DNA of 64,000 nt from Paraburkholderia edwinii (GCF_019428685.1 NZ_CP080096.1:3100001-3164000); one strand, 5' to 3'; shown: positions 7,954 through 17,754, counted from the stretch's first letter. Translations and numbers: made by a program. Notes: a model not told the origin generated them from the letters alone.

Positions 7954-10900
7954 TCAAGTGGTGCCTGATGGCATGCAATGCCGCTCCAGCGCCGCCATTT
8001 CACGCACCACGACGAGCAGCATCGACAAGCTTGCGCCGCCGGCCGCACGCAGATCGTTGAGCAATTGCGCATAGCGCGCGAGCGCGGTTTCGCGCCGTGC
8101 GCGCCACGCTTCGACAAGCGTGCCGGGCTCGGTCATGTCGGATGCATCCGGCGCTTGCGCCAGCGCACTCGTCGCAAGCTGGCGTTTCAGGCGCGCCAGT
8201 TCGGCGAGCGCCGCGGCGCGGGCCATCACGTCCCAATGCGTGGGCGTCGGCAGTGCGGCGGCGCGCTCGCTGATCCAGTGATAGTTCAGCTGCGTGCCGA
8301 GCGCGAAATAGACGCCCGCGACCTGTTCGAGGCTGCGGCCGCTCGTCGCCGCGACTTCGGCGATATCGAGCAGCGCGGCCGGAATTTCGCCGCTTGCCAC
8401 GCGCACGGCAAGATCGCTATCCACACCGGCATCGACCAGCACACGCTGCCGCTCGGACAACGCCTCGATATCGGCTGCCGGCAGCAGCGCCGGCAATTGC
8501 GGCGCGAGCCGCTGCGCCGCGTCGCGGCAGCGCCCGATCAGCGCCGCTGCGCCGCCATCGTGAAGCTCGCCCGTTTGCAGATGACGCAGGAACCACAGCG
8601 CCGCACTTTCGAGCAACCGCGTGATTTCGACGAACATGCGCGCCTGCACATCGTCGGGCACGCGATTGTCGAGCGCGTCGATCCTGCGCCATACGTCGTC
8701 GAGATCGAAGACGCTACGCGCCATCAGACACGCGCGCACGATATCGCCCGGTTGCGCGTCGGTTTCCTCCATCATCCGGTGCACGAATGCGCAGCCGACG
8801 CGGTTAACCAGACCGTTCGTCAGAAACGTCGCGAGAATCTCGCGGCGCAGCGGATGTCGATGCATCGGCTCGTCGAAGCGCTCGCGCAGCGGCTGCGGGA
8901 AGTACCCGGCGAGCATGCCGGCCACGAGCGCATCTTCGGGCACGTCCGATTCGAGCAGCGCGTCGTACAACCACATCTTGCTGTACGCGAGCAGCACCGC
9001 GCGTTCCGGCGACGTCAGGCCCTGCTTCTCCGCATGCCGTTCGTTGATCTGCTCGTCGGTCGGAAGGAACTCGATCACGCGGTTCAAGCGGCCGATGCGT
9101 TCGAGATAGCGCATCAGACGCGTCTCCATATCGAGCAGATCGGCTGCGTAGCGGCCCGCGATCGATAGCGCCTGCGTCTGATAGTAGTTGTCCTGCAGCA
9201 CGAGCAGGCCGACTTCCTCGGTCATTTCCGCCAGCAGGGCGTTGCGCTGCTTGTCGGTCATCTCGCCGTCCGCGACCACCAGTCCTAACAGGATCTTGAT
9301 GTTCACTTCGTGATCCGAACAGTCGACACCCGCGGAATTGTCGATCGCATCGGTATTGATGCGCCCACCGCGTTGCGCGAATTCGATGCGGCCGTATTGC
9401 GTCAGGCCGAGATTGCCGCCTTCGGCGACGACCTTGCAGCGCAGTTCGCTGCCGTTCACGCGCACCGCGTCGTTCGTCCGGTCGCCGACCTGCGCATGCG
9501 TTTCATGGCTCGCTTTCACATAGGTGCCGATGCCGCCGTTGTACAGCAGATCGACCGGCGCCTGCAGAATCGCGCGCATCAGTTCGTTCGGCGTCAGCGC
9601 CGTCGCGCTAATGCCGAGCACAGCTTGCACCGCGGCCGAGATCGGCACCGTTTTCGCGGTGCGCGGGAAAATGCCGCCGCCCGCCGAGATCAGCGAAGGA
9701 TCGTAATCGGCCCAGCTCGAACGCTCGAGGCCGAACAGTCGCTGCCGTTCGGCAAAACTCGTCGCCGTATCGGGGTTCGGATCGAGAAACACATGACGGT
9801 GATCGAACGCCGCCACGAGTTTGATATGCGGCGACAGCAGCATGCCGTTGCCGAACACATCGCCCGACATATCGCCGACACCGACCACGGTGAAGTCGGC
9901 CGCCTGCGTATCGACGCCCATTTCGCGGAAGTGCCGCTTGACCGACTCCCACGCGCCGCGCGCGGTAATCGCCATTTTCTTGTGGTCGTAGCCGACCGAG
10001 CCGCCCGATGCGAAGGCATCGTCGAGCCAGAAGCCGTATTGCTGCGAGATCGCGTTCGCGTAGTCGGAGAACGTCGCCGTGCCTTTGTCCGCCGCGACGA
10101 CGAGATACGGATCGTCCGGATCGTGGCGCACGACGTCGGACGGCGGCACGATCTCTGTGCCCGAGCGGTTGTCGGTCAGATCGAGCAGTCCGCGCAAAAA
10201 CGTCTGGTAGCACGCGACGCCTTCGCGCAGCCACGCTTCGCGATCCGTTTGCGGCGGCGGATTCTTCACGACAAAGCCGCCTTTCGAGCCGACCGGCACG
10301 ATCACGACGTTCTTCACCATCTGCGCTTTCATGAGCCCGAGCACTTCGGTGCGGAAATCCTCGCGGCGATCGGACCAGCGCAAGCCGCCGCGCGCGACGC
10401 GTCCGCCGCGCAGATGGACGCCTTCCACACGCGGCGAATAGACCCAGATTTCGAACATCGGCTTCGGTTCGGGCAGGCCCGGCACTTTCGCGGGATCGAA
10501 CTTGAACGACAGATACGGCATCGGCTTGCCCTGCGCGTCGCGATGAAAATAGTTCGTGCGCACCGACGCGTTGATCACGCCGAGAAACTGGCGCAGGATG
10601 CGGTCTTCGTCGAGATTGGGCACCTGATCGAGCGCGCCTTCGATCACTTGCAGCAGCCTCTCGACGCGCGCTTCGCGCCCCGTGCCCGGCGACGGATCGA
10701 AGCGCGCGATAAATAGCTCGACGAGCACGCGCGCGATGGCCGGATTCCCGGTTACCGCGCCCACGATATACGCATCGCTGAAGGTCGACCCGACCTGCCG
10801 CAAATACTTCGCGTACGCGCGCAGGATCGTCACCTCGCGCGCGGCCAGATGCGCGCTCAGCACGAGTTTGTTCAGACTGTCGTTTTCGATGGTGCCGCAC

Positions 10901-12825
10901 CAGACCTGTTCGAACGCGTCTTCGAACAGGTCTTTCACGCGCTCGATATCGAATTCGGTTTCGTCGGCCAGTTCCAGGCCGAAGTCGTGAATCCATGCGG
11001 GCTGCGCATGCGGCGCTTCGATCAGATACGGGCGCTCTTCGTCGACGCGCACGCCGAGATGCTCGAGCATCGGCAGGCTGCGCGACAGCGCGATCGGGTC
11101 GCCGACGCGGTACACCTTGAAGCGGAACGCGCGCGGCGCCGATTCGATCGGCCTGTACAGGTTCATCGCGAGGTGGCCGGTTGCCTGCACGCGCTCGATC
11201 AGCTCGATATCGCGTACTGCCGTGCGTGCCGCGTAGTCGTCGCGATAGCCGGCCGGAAACGAATCGGCATAGTGCTGCAGCAGACGGTTGCCCTGCTCTT
11301 CGCCGAACGCGTCGAGCAGCGCGTCGGCGAGATCGTCCTGCCAGCGGCGCGAAACCTGCACGAGCCGCGTTTCGAGCTCGCGTGTATCGACCTCATGCAT
11401 TGCGCCCGGCTCCGCGCGCACGACGAAGTGAATCCGCGCCAGCGTCGACTCCGATAACAACGGCGTGAACTCGACCGCTTTACCGTTGAACACTTCGAGC
11501 AGCAGCTTGGCGATGCGCCGGCGCAGGTCGGTCGTGTACTTTTCGCGCGGCACGAACACGAGGCACGATACGAAGCGGTCGAAGCGGTCGCGCCGCACGA
11601 AAATACGCGTGCGCTGATGTTCCTGCAAGCGCAGGATGCCCATCGAGATGTCGTACAGATCTTTTTCGTCGGCCTGAATCAGTTCGTCGCGCGGATAGGT
11701 TTCGAGCACCGTGACCAGCGATTTGCCGAGGTGGCCTTTCGGCAGAAAACCCGCGCGCCGCACGATATTGGCTATTTTGCGGCGGACGATCGGAATGTCG
11801 GCAGCCGAACCGATATAGGCGGTCGATGTGTAAAGCCCGATGAAACGCCGCTCGCCGGTAATCTTTCCATCGCGCCCGACGAGCTTCACGCCGACATAGT
11901 CGAGATAACCGGGCCGGTGCACGGTCGCGCGCGAATTGGCCTTCGTCAGGAAGATCGGCAATGCGCCGCTGATAATTTCCGCGGCCGCGGGCGGCAACGG
12001 CGTCACATCGGGCGTGGGTTCGTCGCGCAAGGCATCGCGCAGGATGCCGAGGCCCGTGCCCGGCACCGCGCGCAGACCGAAGCCGCCGCCGTGCGAGACG
12101 AGCTCGTAATCGCGCTGGCCGAGAAACGTGAAGTGATCGGCGACCATCCATTCGAGAAACGCGCGTGCTTCGACGCCGTCCGCGCTCGTTTCACGCGCGG
12201 CCAGGTCCTTGATCGTGCCGCGCGCGATATCGGCGATCTTCTGCCAGTCCTCGACGGCGGCGCGCACGTCGCCGAGCACGCGCGCAATCGAGGCGCGCAA
12301 CGCTTCGAGCTTCGCCGCGTCGCCGCAACGGTCCACTTCGAAATGGATAAACGAGGCGAGCTGCGATTGTCCGTCGTCCGGGGCCGAGCCGCCGACGGCA
12401 ACGCGCTCGATATTGCCGTCCTTGCCGCGCCAGATGCGGAACACGGGGTGCACCACCGAATGCAGCGAAAGCCCGAGGCCGTTCACCGCCATCGATACGG
12501 AGTCGACCAGAAACGGCATGTCGTCGTTGACGATCTCGAGGACCGTATGGTCCGAATGCCAGCCGTGCTGTTCAAGAATCGGGTTGTACACACGCAGCCG
12601 TTCGCTGCCCGGCACAAAACGCTGCGCGGTTTGCCAGTGCGCCATCGCGGCGCCGTACAGGTCAGGAATATTGCGGCTTTGCAGTTCGTCGGCGTCGACG
12701 AAATCGTAGTAATGCCGCAGGAAAGGTTCGACTATTGCGAAGGCCGGTTCGGGCAACCGGCTCCGCGCGAACTCGACGACATCGTTGAGCAGATGCGCGA
12801 CGGCTTCTTCGTTTTTCGCTTGCAT
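7954..12825 (-). CDS. gdhB: Large NAD-dependent glutamate dehydrogenase (GDH-180 class)
   Basis: Oxidative deamination of glutamate to 2-oxoglutarate and ammonia with NAD, a catabolic enzyme of the giant class first known from Streptomyces and Pseudomonas. At 1,623 residues it has the normal length. The central catalytic part holds RGGLRWSDRREDFRTEVLGL, KGGFVVKNPPP and GVGDMSGDVFGNGMLLS. The long N-terminal third carries ACT-like regulatory regions and the C-terminal part is helical. The frame stays open to 12915, but the start is set at 12825 (MQAKNEEAVAHLL) by GGAGG five bases upstream. Confidence 0.96.
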   Translation of the reverse strand: MQAKNEEAVAHLLNDVVEFARSRLPEPAFAIVEPFLRHYYDFVDADELQSRNIPDLYGAAMAHWQTAQRFVPGSERLRVYNPILEQHGWHSDHTVLEIVNDDMPFLVDSVSMAVNGLGLSLHSVVHPVFRIWRGKDGNIERVAVGGSAPDDGQSQLASFIHFEVDRCGDAAKLEALRASIARVLGDVRAAVEDWQKIADIARGTIKDLAARETSADGVEARAFLEWMVADHFTFLGQRDYELVSHGGGFGLRAVPGTGLGILRDALRDEPTPDVTPLPPAAAEIISGALPIFLTKANSRATVHRPGYLDYVGVKLVGRDGKITGERRFIGLYTSTAYIGSAADIPIVRRKIANIVRRAGFLPKGHLGKSLVTVLETYPRDELIQADEKDLYDISMGILRLQEHQRTRIFVRRDRFDRFVSCLVFVPREKYTTDLRRRIAKLLLEVFNGKAVEFTPLLSESTLARIHFVVRAEPGAMHEVDTRELETRLVQVSRRWQDDLADALLDAFGEEQGNRLLQHYADSFPAGYRDDYAARTAVRDIELIERVQATGHLAMNLYRPIESAPRAFRFKVYRVGDPIALSRSLPMLEHLGVRVDEERPYLIEAPHAQPAWIHDFGLELADETEFDIERVKDLFEDAFEQVWCGTIENDSLNKLVLSAHLAAREVTILRAYAKYLRQVGSTFSDAYIVGAVTGNPAIARVLVELFIARFDPSPGTGREARVERLLQVIEGALDQVPNLDEDRILRQFLGVINASVRTNYFHRDAQGKPMPYLSFKFDPAKVPGLPEPKPMFEIWVYSPRVEGVHLRGGRVARGGLRWSDRREDFRTEVLGLMKAQMVKNVVIVPVGSKGGFVVKNPPPQTDREAWLREGVACYQTFLRGLLDLTDNRSGTEIVPPSDVVRHDPDDPYLVVAADKGTATFSDYANAISQQYGFWLDDAFASGGSVGYDHKKMAITARGAWESVKRHFREMGVDTQAADFTVVGVGDMSGDVFGNGMLLSPHIKLVAAFDHRHVFLDPNPDTATSFAERQRLFGLERSSWADYDPSLISAGGGIFPRTAKTVPISAAVQAVLGISATALTPNELMRAILQAPVDLLYNGGIGTYVKASHETHAQVGDRTNDAVRVNGSELRCKVVAEGGNLGLTQYGRIEFAQRGGRINTDAIDNSAGVDCSDHEVNIKILLGLVVADGEMTDKQRNALLAEMTEEVGLLVLQDNYYQTQALSIAGRYAADLLDMETRLMRYLERIGRLNRVIEFLPTDEQINERHAEKQGLTSPERAVLLAYSKMWLYDALLESDVPEDALVAGMLAGYFPQPLRERFDEPMHRHPLRREILATFLTNGLVNRVGCAFVHRMMEETDAQPGDIVRACLMARSVFDLDDVWRRIDALDNRVPDDVQARMFVEITRLLESAALWFLRHLQTGELHDGGAAALIGRCRDAAQRLAPQLPALLPAADIEALSERQRVLVDAGVDSDLAVRVASGEIPAALLDIAEVAATSGRSLEQVAGVYFALGTQLNYHWISERAAALPTPTHWDVMARAAALAELARLKRQLATSALAQAPDASDMTEPGTLVEAWRARRETALARYAQLLNDLRAAGGASLSMLLVVVREMAALERHCMPSGTT

Positions 12826-13255
12826 GACGTCCTCCACGGCGGGTGGCGATCCACTGCATCGGCGATACATCGGCATTATGCACCCTGCCCGCGACCCCTC
12901 TGTGTGCATGCGCACATGGAAATGCGGATTAGCTGTTCATGGTTTTTCCCATCAATCCCTGCATTCGAATTGCCATTGCTTTATTTAACGTACTTTCGAT
13001 GAATTTTAAAAACCGCTCGAATAACTATGTTTGTTAATTTATCGACTCAACCTTAGGACGCTTTTTGATTAGCCAATATCGAAACGATGGTCTAGTCTTT
13101 TAAAGTGCATCGCTCCCCGGCGAATCAGCACGACGCAATCGTCCCTTCTGGCAAAACGCGGCTAGCATGCCGACGCTTTTGCGCGCGTGGACAGGCGCTT
13201 CCGGTACCGTCAAGCGCCCGCAGACACCTGCAAGCCCTGACATGGAGACACAACC
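12826..13255. other. 430-base divergent intergenic region, gdhB / FapF-like gene
   Basis: No gene is supported here. The stretch 12960-13110 is clearly AT-richer than the flanks and probably carries the plus-strand promoter of the outer-membrane protein gene. A GGAGA ribosome-binding site lies at about 13241 before the ATG at 13256. No operator could be recognised. Confidence 0.5.
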
Positions 13256-14551
13256 ATGAAGCGCGAGCCATTGCGGCGTTTTCGCACGATCAGCTATGCG
13301 ACTTTATTTCTTTTCTTTCATGCCGAATTACATGCGCAGTCGATTGACGATCAGTCCGCACAGGAAAATGTTGCAACGCTTCGCCAGGAATTGAACAACC
13401 GCATTAAAGAACTCGACGCATTGAAGCGGAAACTCGCCGAGGAAGAAGCGAATTTCCAGCAATTGAGCCGCGCGCTCGATGCGAAGTTGCTTGAAACGAA
13501 ACGCGGGGCGGGTGAACCCTCAACCCAACCCGCACCTCAGGCCATCGCCCCTTCACCACAACAACCGGTCGGCCAGGCGCCGGTGCCCGACACCGCGCCG
13601 CCAGCCGTCGCACCGATCTTCGATCAGCCGGGCGTGCTGACGCCGCGTAACAAGCTCACACTCGAGCCGTCGTTCCAGTTCGGCTATTCGTCGTCGGACC
13701 GCGTGGCGTTAGTCGGCTACACGATCATTCCAGCGTTGCTAATCGGCCTGATCGACGTGCGCGAAATCAAATCGACCGTGCTGACCGCGGGGCTCGCGGC
13801 ACGCTATGGCATCACGAACCGGATGGAAATCGAAGTGCGCGTGCCGTACGTGTATTCGACCAACGACACGGTCAGCCGCGAAGTCTTCACCGGGTCCGCA
13901 CAGGACAACGTGTTCAACAGCTCCGGCCACGATATCGGCGATGTCGAAATGACGCTGCGCTATCAGCTCAACGAAGGCGGTCCCGACAAGTTCTACTACG
14001 TCGGCTGGCTGCGCTTCAAGACCGCGACGGGCAAGAGCCCGTTCGATGTCGTCACCGATTGCGTGACGCGCTGCATCGGCAACACGACAGGCACAGGCCT
14101 GCCGCTCGAGCAGCCGACCGGCAGCGGCTTCTATGCGATCCAGCCCGGTCTCACGTGGCTGTTTCCGAGCGATCCGGTCGTGTTCTTCGGCAACTTCAGC
14201 TATTTGCACAGCTTCGGCCGCAGCGATCTGAGCCTCACGATTCTCAATGGCGAGAAAGACTTTGTCGGACGCGTGCAGCCCGGCGATATCTGGGGCTTCA
14301 ATATCGGCATGGGTCTCGCGCTCAACGAGAAATCGTCGTTCAGTATCGGTTACGACCAGAGCATCGTGCTGCCGACGAAGCAGAACGGCGAGACTGTGCC
14401 CGGCTCCGTGCGCGTCGTGCTCGGTACGCTGCTGGTCGGCTACTCGTATCGGCTCTCGCCGAAGACCACGCTGAATTTCTCGCTCGGCGCGGGGCTGACG
14501 CGCGATACGCCCGATATCACGCTGACGTTCCGGTTGCCGATTACGTTCTGA
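13256..14551 (+). CDS. FapF-like outer-membrane channel: coiled coil plus beta-barrel
   Basis: A 431-residue exported protein. After a signal-like segment (to about residue 28, ending LHAQ) comes a heptad-rich coiled coil (about 36-83: NVATLRQELNNRIKELDALK, then the EEEANFQQLSRALDAKL region). A Pro/Ala/Gln-rich linker (about 88-122) follows, then a barrel domain of about 305 residues with alternating hydrophobic strands and a terminal LPITF. An N-terminal coiled coil joined to a small barrel is the design of FapF, the outer-membrane exporter of Pseudomonas Fap amyloid fibres. The next-door FapD-like C39 peptidase strengthens this. A generic MetA-type barrel is the alternative. It is convergent with the rest of the cluster, unlike Pseudomonas fap where it is in the operon. 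Confidence 0.6.
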   Translation: MKREPLRRFRTISYATLFLFFHAELHAQSIDDQSAQENVATLRQELNNRIKELDALKRKLAEEEANFQQLSRALDAKLLETKRGAGEPSTQPAPQAIAPSPQQPVGQAPVPDTAPPAVAPIFDQPGVLTPRNKLTLEPSFQFGYSSSDRVALVGYTIIPALLIGLIDVREIKSTVLTAGLAARYGITNRMEIEVRVPYVYSTNDTVSREVFTGSAQDNVFNSSGHDIGDVEMTLRYQLNEGGPDKFYYVGWLRFKTATGKSPFDVVTDCVTRCIGNTTGTGLPLEQPTGSGFYAIQPGLTWLFPSDPVVFFGNFSYLHSFGRSDLSLTILNGEKDFVGRVQPGDIWGFNIGMGLALNEKSSFSIGYDQSIVLPTKQNGETVPGSVRVVLGTLLVGYSYRLSPKTTLNFSLGAGLTRDTPDITLTFRLPITF

Positions 14552-14667
14552 GCGATATTCGCCGCGCGGTGAGCGGTGCGTGGTGCGTGGTGCGTAGCGC
14601 CCTGTGCTAGCACGCTGCGGATCGCAACGCATCACCCGCGTGCGCTGATTTCGCGCACGCGCGTCGA

Positions 14668-16428
14668 TTATCGCGGTCGCACCGCGTTGGTCAGCGCACC
14701 GCCCAACGTCGAACCGACATTGAAATTCTTGAACATCGACAGCGAATTGACGGTCGTGTTGATCGTCGTGAGTGCCTGGATGTTCTGATTGTTCAGCGTG
14801 TTCTGGATCACCGCGCCTGACAGCGCCGGCATCGCGCCCGGCTGCACGACATTGCCCGGCCCGTTCTGGATCAGCGAACCCGCGTTGACCGATGCGAGCT
14901 GCTGCGCCTGCTGCGCGCTGAGGTTAGCGATATCGGGAATGTTGAAGCTCGTCGTCGTCACGAGATTGCCGTTGACGACCACCATCCGCGACACGCCGAA
15001 CGACACTTTCAAACCCGACGACAGATCGAAGCCTCCGCGCATCGTGTCGAGGCGTTCATCGCTGATCGCCACTTTGTCGGGCGTCGACCAGTTCGGGTCG
15101 GTTTTGCTGGTCGGGACGGTTGCCGCGGTTGGGACATGAACCGGCGGTTGCACTTGCGGTTGAGCAGAGGATTGCGTCTCGCGGCTTGCTGCAGTCGATG
15201 CATTACCGCGCGACGGGACCGCGATCGGGGCCGCGTATGAAACGGGTTTGGCTTCTGATGGCGTCGCCTGCGATAGCTTCGCTGGCGGGTTCGCTGCTTG
15301 CTGCGTCGATGCCGGCAATGCCTCCGAGCCGGAAGCGATTTGCGAATCGATCGCACTCGCAAATACTGTTCGTGTGCCCGGTTGACGCCCCGGCCGCGGC
15401 AAAATCAATCGCACCGGCAGCGCGTGCTGATCCGCTGCCATCGCGTCCGACGAATTCATGTGCATCAACATGAACGGTTGCGCGTGCGCCAGAAGCTTCG
15501 CGCCTTTGCGCGCTACACCAGAAGGGAGCAACGGCGTGCGTTCCTCGCTACGCCCAGGCACTGCAACAGGCGCTGCATACGAAACATGCCGTGCGTGAGC
15601 CGCGGCGGCAGCCGCTTGCGCGTCCTCTTGTGTGACAAGCCAGCCTTGCCATTCCGCAAACCCATCCACCGTCGGCAATACTTTCGTGTGGGACGGAACC
15701 GATAACGCCGTTTCAACCGAAAGCGCATCGCCGCTGGCATGGGAATCGGCGTCAACAGGCGCATCCGCTTTCGCCGCACGAAGCGGAACCGCAACCGGCG
15801 CTGCGTAAGAAATCGGCGGCTTGTGAACCGGCAGCGGAACATTCGGCAATAACGCCGGCTTCGCGGCACGCGGCAACGCCGCATCGCGCGGCGCGTCTTG
15901 CTGCAAACCCTCGCCGGCATCCTCGCGCACGACGTCGGGTAAATCACGCGCATCGTCGACACGCGCCGCGTTTTCGAGCGGCACCGGCCGCACCGGCGCC
16001 GCGATATCCGCATCCGCAAGCGACATCGCGTCGCGGCGCGACTTCCCCCATTCCAGTTCATTCGCCTGCGCGTCGGCGAGGAACGGCGCTGCTGTCGGTG
16101 TACTCATAGTCGCGACCGTGTCGGTATGCACTGGAACGGCAATCGGCGCCGCGTACGAAACGGCCACGCTCAACGCATTCGCCGCATCGGTCACGCATTG
16201 TGCATCCGATTCCGTAGCATCGACAATCGGAAAATTTGCGGACGTGCTTATGCATCCTTCGCGGCATCCTTCACGCGGTAGCGCGAGCAGCGCGTCGGCT
16301 GCGGCTGCGGATTCCACCATCGTCCGCGCGACTGCTTCGGCCTGTTGCGCGTGCGCCACCGCGAGCGGCGCAACGCTCGTGCAGGCGACCGTTGCAATTC
16401 GTGCAAGCTTGCAGGTCTGAGTCTTCAT
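14668..16428 (-). CDS. Secreted 586-residue protein with four SYAAPxAVP repeats and an LDTMRGG motif
   Basis: The product is not recognised as a named family. It has a Sec signal (about 1-27, ending VAHA). A long Ala/Pro-rich low-complexity region follows, in which SYAAP[IV]AVP occurs four times, at residues 91, 207, 283 and 397. Then come ISDERLDTMRGGF (double glycine 465-466) and a C-terminal domain rich in Val, Asn and Gln (FGVSRMVVVNGNLVTTTSFN; AVIQNTLNNQNIQALTTIN). The C-terminal half shares LDxxRGG and an IQN-rich end with the 137-residue protein of the same operon. Seven bases separate it from the upstream C39 peptidase gene. Inference: a substrate or surface component matured by that peptidase, analogous to a Fap accessory/fibre protein. 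Confidence 0.7.
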   Translation of the reverse strand: MKTQTCKLARIATVACTSVAPLAVAHAQQAEAVARTMVESAAAADALLALPREGCREGCISTSANFPIVDATESDAQCVTDAANALSVAVSYAAPIAVPVHTDTVATMSTPTAAPFLADAQANELEWGKSRRDAMSLADADIAAPVRPVPLENAARVDDARDLPDVVREDAGEGLQQDAPRDAALPRAAKPALLPNVPLPVHKPPISYAAPVAVPLRAAKADAPVDADSHASGDALSVETALSVPSHTKVLPTVDGFAEWQGWLVTQEDAQAAAAAAHARHVSYAAPVAVPGRSEERTPLLPSGVARKGAKLLAHAQPFMLMHMNSSDAMAADQHALPVRLILPRPGRQPGTRTVFASAIDSQIASGSEALPASTQQAANPPAKLSQATPSEAKPVSYAAPIAVPSRGNASTAASRETQSSAQPQVQPPVHVPTAATVPTSKTDPNWSTPDKVAISDERLDTMRGGFDLSSGLKVSFGVSRMVVVNGNLVTTTSFNIPDIANLSAQQAQQLASVNAGSLIQNGPGNVVQPGAMPALSGAVIQNTLNNQNIQALTTINTTVNSLSMFKNFNVGSTLGGALTNAVRPR

Positions 16429-16435
16429 GATGGTC

Positions 16436-17182
16436 TCAGAAGTCGCTCGGTCCGTGTTTGGGTATCACGACAAAGTAGAGTCCGTCGCGATTGATACCGG
16501 TATAGAGCGGCGCGCTCGGCGCGACGCGCCAGTCGTCCGGGCTATTGAAAATGCCCATGCCCGGTTTGTTGTGGATCACGAACAAAACCTGGTCTTCCCA
16601 TTTCTTTTCGAAGCTTTGCAGCGGCATCGGCCGCGTGCCCGTCGCCGGATCGCCGATCAGCACGCGGTCGTTGCGCAATCCCTTGACGACGACGAAGTGG
16701 TGATAGCCGCTCTCGCTGATCAGCACGATCGCCGGCGTATTCGTCTCCGCGAGTTTTTTCAGCGGCAGTTCGTAGCCGTCCGCGACAAAACCGCGCCGCT
16801 CGAGAAAGCGCTTGATATCGAGCAGCGAAAATCCTTGCTGCCGGATCTTCTGCTGATCGCCGCTCTCGAACATCTCCTGAAACGCGGTCTGTTCGCTGAC
16901 CGGATAGTTGTACTGATACGTAAGCAGCGTCGCGACCGCCGCCGATCCGCAACTGAAGTCGTACTGCTGCTTGATGGTCCGCTTGAAACGCGCCTCCTTG
17001 AGGCTCGTCACATGCATTGCGTAGTTCGCGCCGGACGGATCGACGATCGTGATTTCGTCGGCGCGCGCGGCATTCGCGAACGGTAGTGCGCAGACAAGCG
17101 TCAGCGCGAGCGCGGAAGCGGATGCGGCGCCGAACGCAAGCGAAACGGCGGACGAGCACGCACGACGGGCGAAATCGCTCAT
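16436..17182 (-). CDS. Periplasmic C39 family cysteine peptidase, FapD-like
   Basis: A 248-residue exported peptidase: signal region about 1-41 (ending ANAARA), then the C39 domain. Catalytic Cys78 lies in QQYDFSCGSAAVATLL, His161/162 in SGYHHFVVVKG and Asp178 in VLIGDPATG, in the normal order. C39 enzymes cleave after Gly-Gly in leader peptides, usually as part of an ABC exporter. Here there is no ABC or membrane-spanning part, as in FapD of the Pseudomonas Fap system, where the peptidase is needed for fibre export. The adjacent genes on both sides encode proteins with LDxxRGG. The gene is 6 bases from the small upstream protein and 7 from the 586-residue one, so it is a tight operon. Confidence 0.88.
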   Translation of the reverse strand: MSDFARRACSSAVSLAFGAASASALALTLVCALPFANAARADEITIVDPSGANYAMHVTSLKEARFKRTIKQQYDFSCGSAAVATLLTYQYNYPVSEQTAFQEMFESGDQQKIRQQGFSLLDIKRFLERRGFVADGYELPLKKLAETNTPAIVLISESGYHHFVVVKGLRNDRVLIGDPATGTRPMPLQSFEKKWEDQVLFVIHNKPGMGIFNSPDDWRVAPSAPLYTGINRDGLYFVVIPKHGPSDF

Positions 17183-17188
17183 CGCGGT

Positions 17189-17602
17189 TCAGTTCCCGAA
17201 CCGCACGTTCAGCACGGTCGCGTTCTGGATCAGCACATTCGCGCCGGAATTCTGGATCACGGTCGGCAGGCCGCTCGCATTCGCGAAGGAACCCTGACTG
17301 ATCGAATTCGATCCGGTCTCGACGCGGTTCGCCGTGTTGTTCGCGACGCGTCCCGTCAAATCGTTCTGGCCGATCAGCGCGTCGCCGCCACGATGCGCGT
17401 CCAGTTCGTCGGCTGTCATCGCGACGCCGAATGCGTCGTCGTGCGAGCTCATCGATGTCGCCTGCGTCTGCGTCGACGATAACGCCGGCATCGGCGCCGG
17501 CTCCGACGTCGCCGCCGTTCCATCCGCCGCGCACGCGAGTCCATGCACGGCGAACCACATCATCGGTACCACGAGCAACGAAAAACGCTTGCGCATCTGC
17601 AT
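17189..17602 (-). CDS. Small secreted protein with LDAHRGG motif (137 residues)
   Basis: No named family recognised. The start at 17602 (MQMRKRFSLLVV) is set by AAGGAGA nine bases upstream; longer upstream reading lacks a signal. A signal peptide ends near LACA (residue 25). Next come a Ser/Thr/Pro-rich spacer, then AMTADELDAHRGGDALIGQ (double glycine 72-73), then a mature part rich in Asn/Ser/Val (TGRVANNTANRVETGSNSIS, VIQNSGANVLIQNATVLNV). The end resembles the C-terminus of the 586-residue neighbour in its IQN pattern. Inference: exported, cut after Gly-Gly by the C39 peptidase encoded 6 bases downstream, and then a structural or chaperone part of the locus. Confidence 0.75.
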   Translation of the reverse strand: MQMRKRFSLLVVPMMWFAVHGLACAADGTAATSEPAPMPALSSTQTQATSMSSHDDAFGVAMTADELDAHRGGDALIGQNDLTGRVANNTANRVETGSNSISQGSFANASGLPTVIQNSGANVLIQNATVLNVRFGN

Positions 17603-17679
17603 GAGCGTCTCCTTCGTCCCGAACCAGCGCGCGAGCGCCGCATCGGGACACGGGATGTCTGAGGTCAGCGCCGGACGCG

Positions 17680-17754
17680 GCAACCGGCTGTGTCGGTTGC
17701 CCGCCCGGTCGTGGAGCTCGGCCGCGGAACGTGCGGGGACTGCACGTTCCGCGG
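17680..17754. other. Two hairpins between the Gly-rich genes and the peptidase genes
   Basis: Stem 1 is CCGCGGAACGTGC/GCACGTTCCGCGG (17722-17734 with 17742-17754, 13 bp, 7-base loop). Stem 2 is GCAACCG/CGGTTGC (17680-17686 with 17694-17700). They fill the 194-base gap after the second Gly-rich gene. No T run follows, so a simple terminator is unlikely. A transcript-stabilising or partial-termination role that lowers expression of the downstream genes is inference. Confidence 0.55.
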
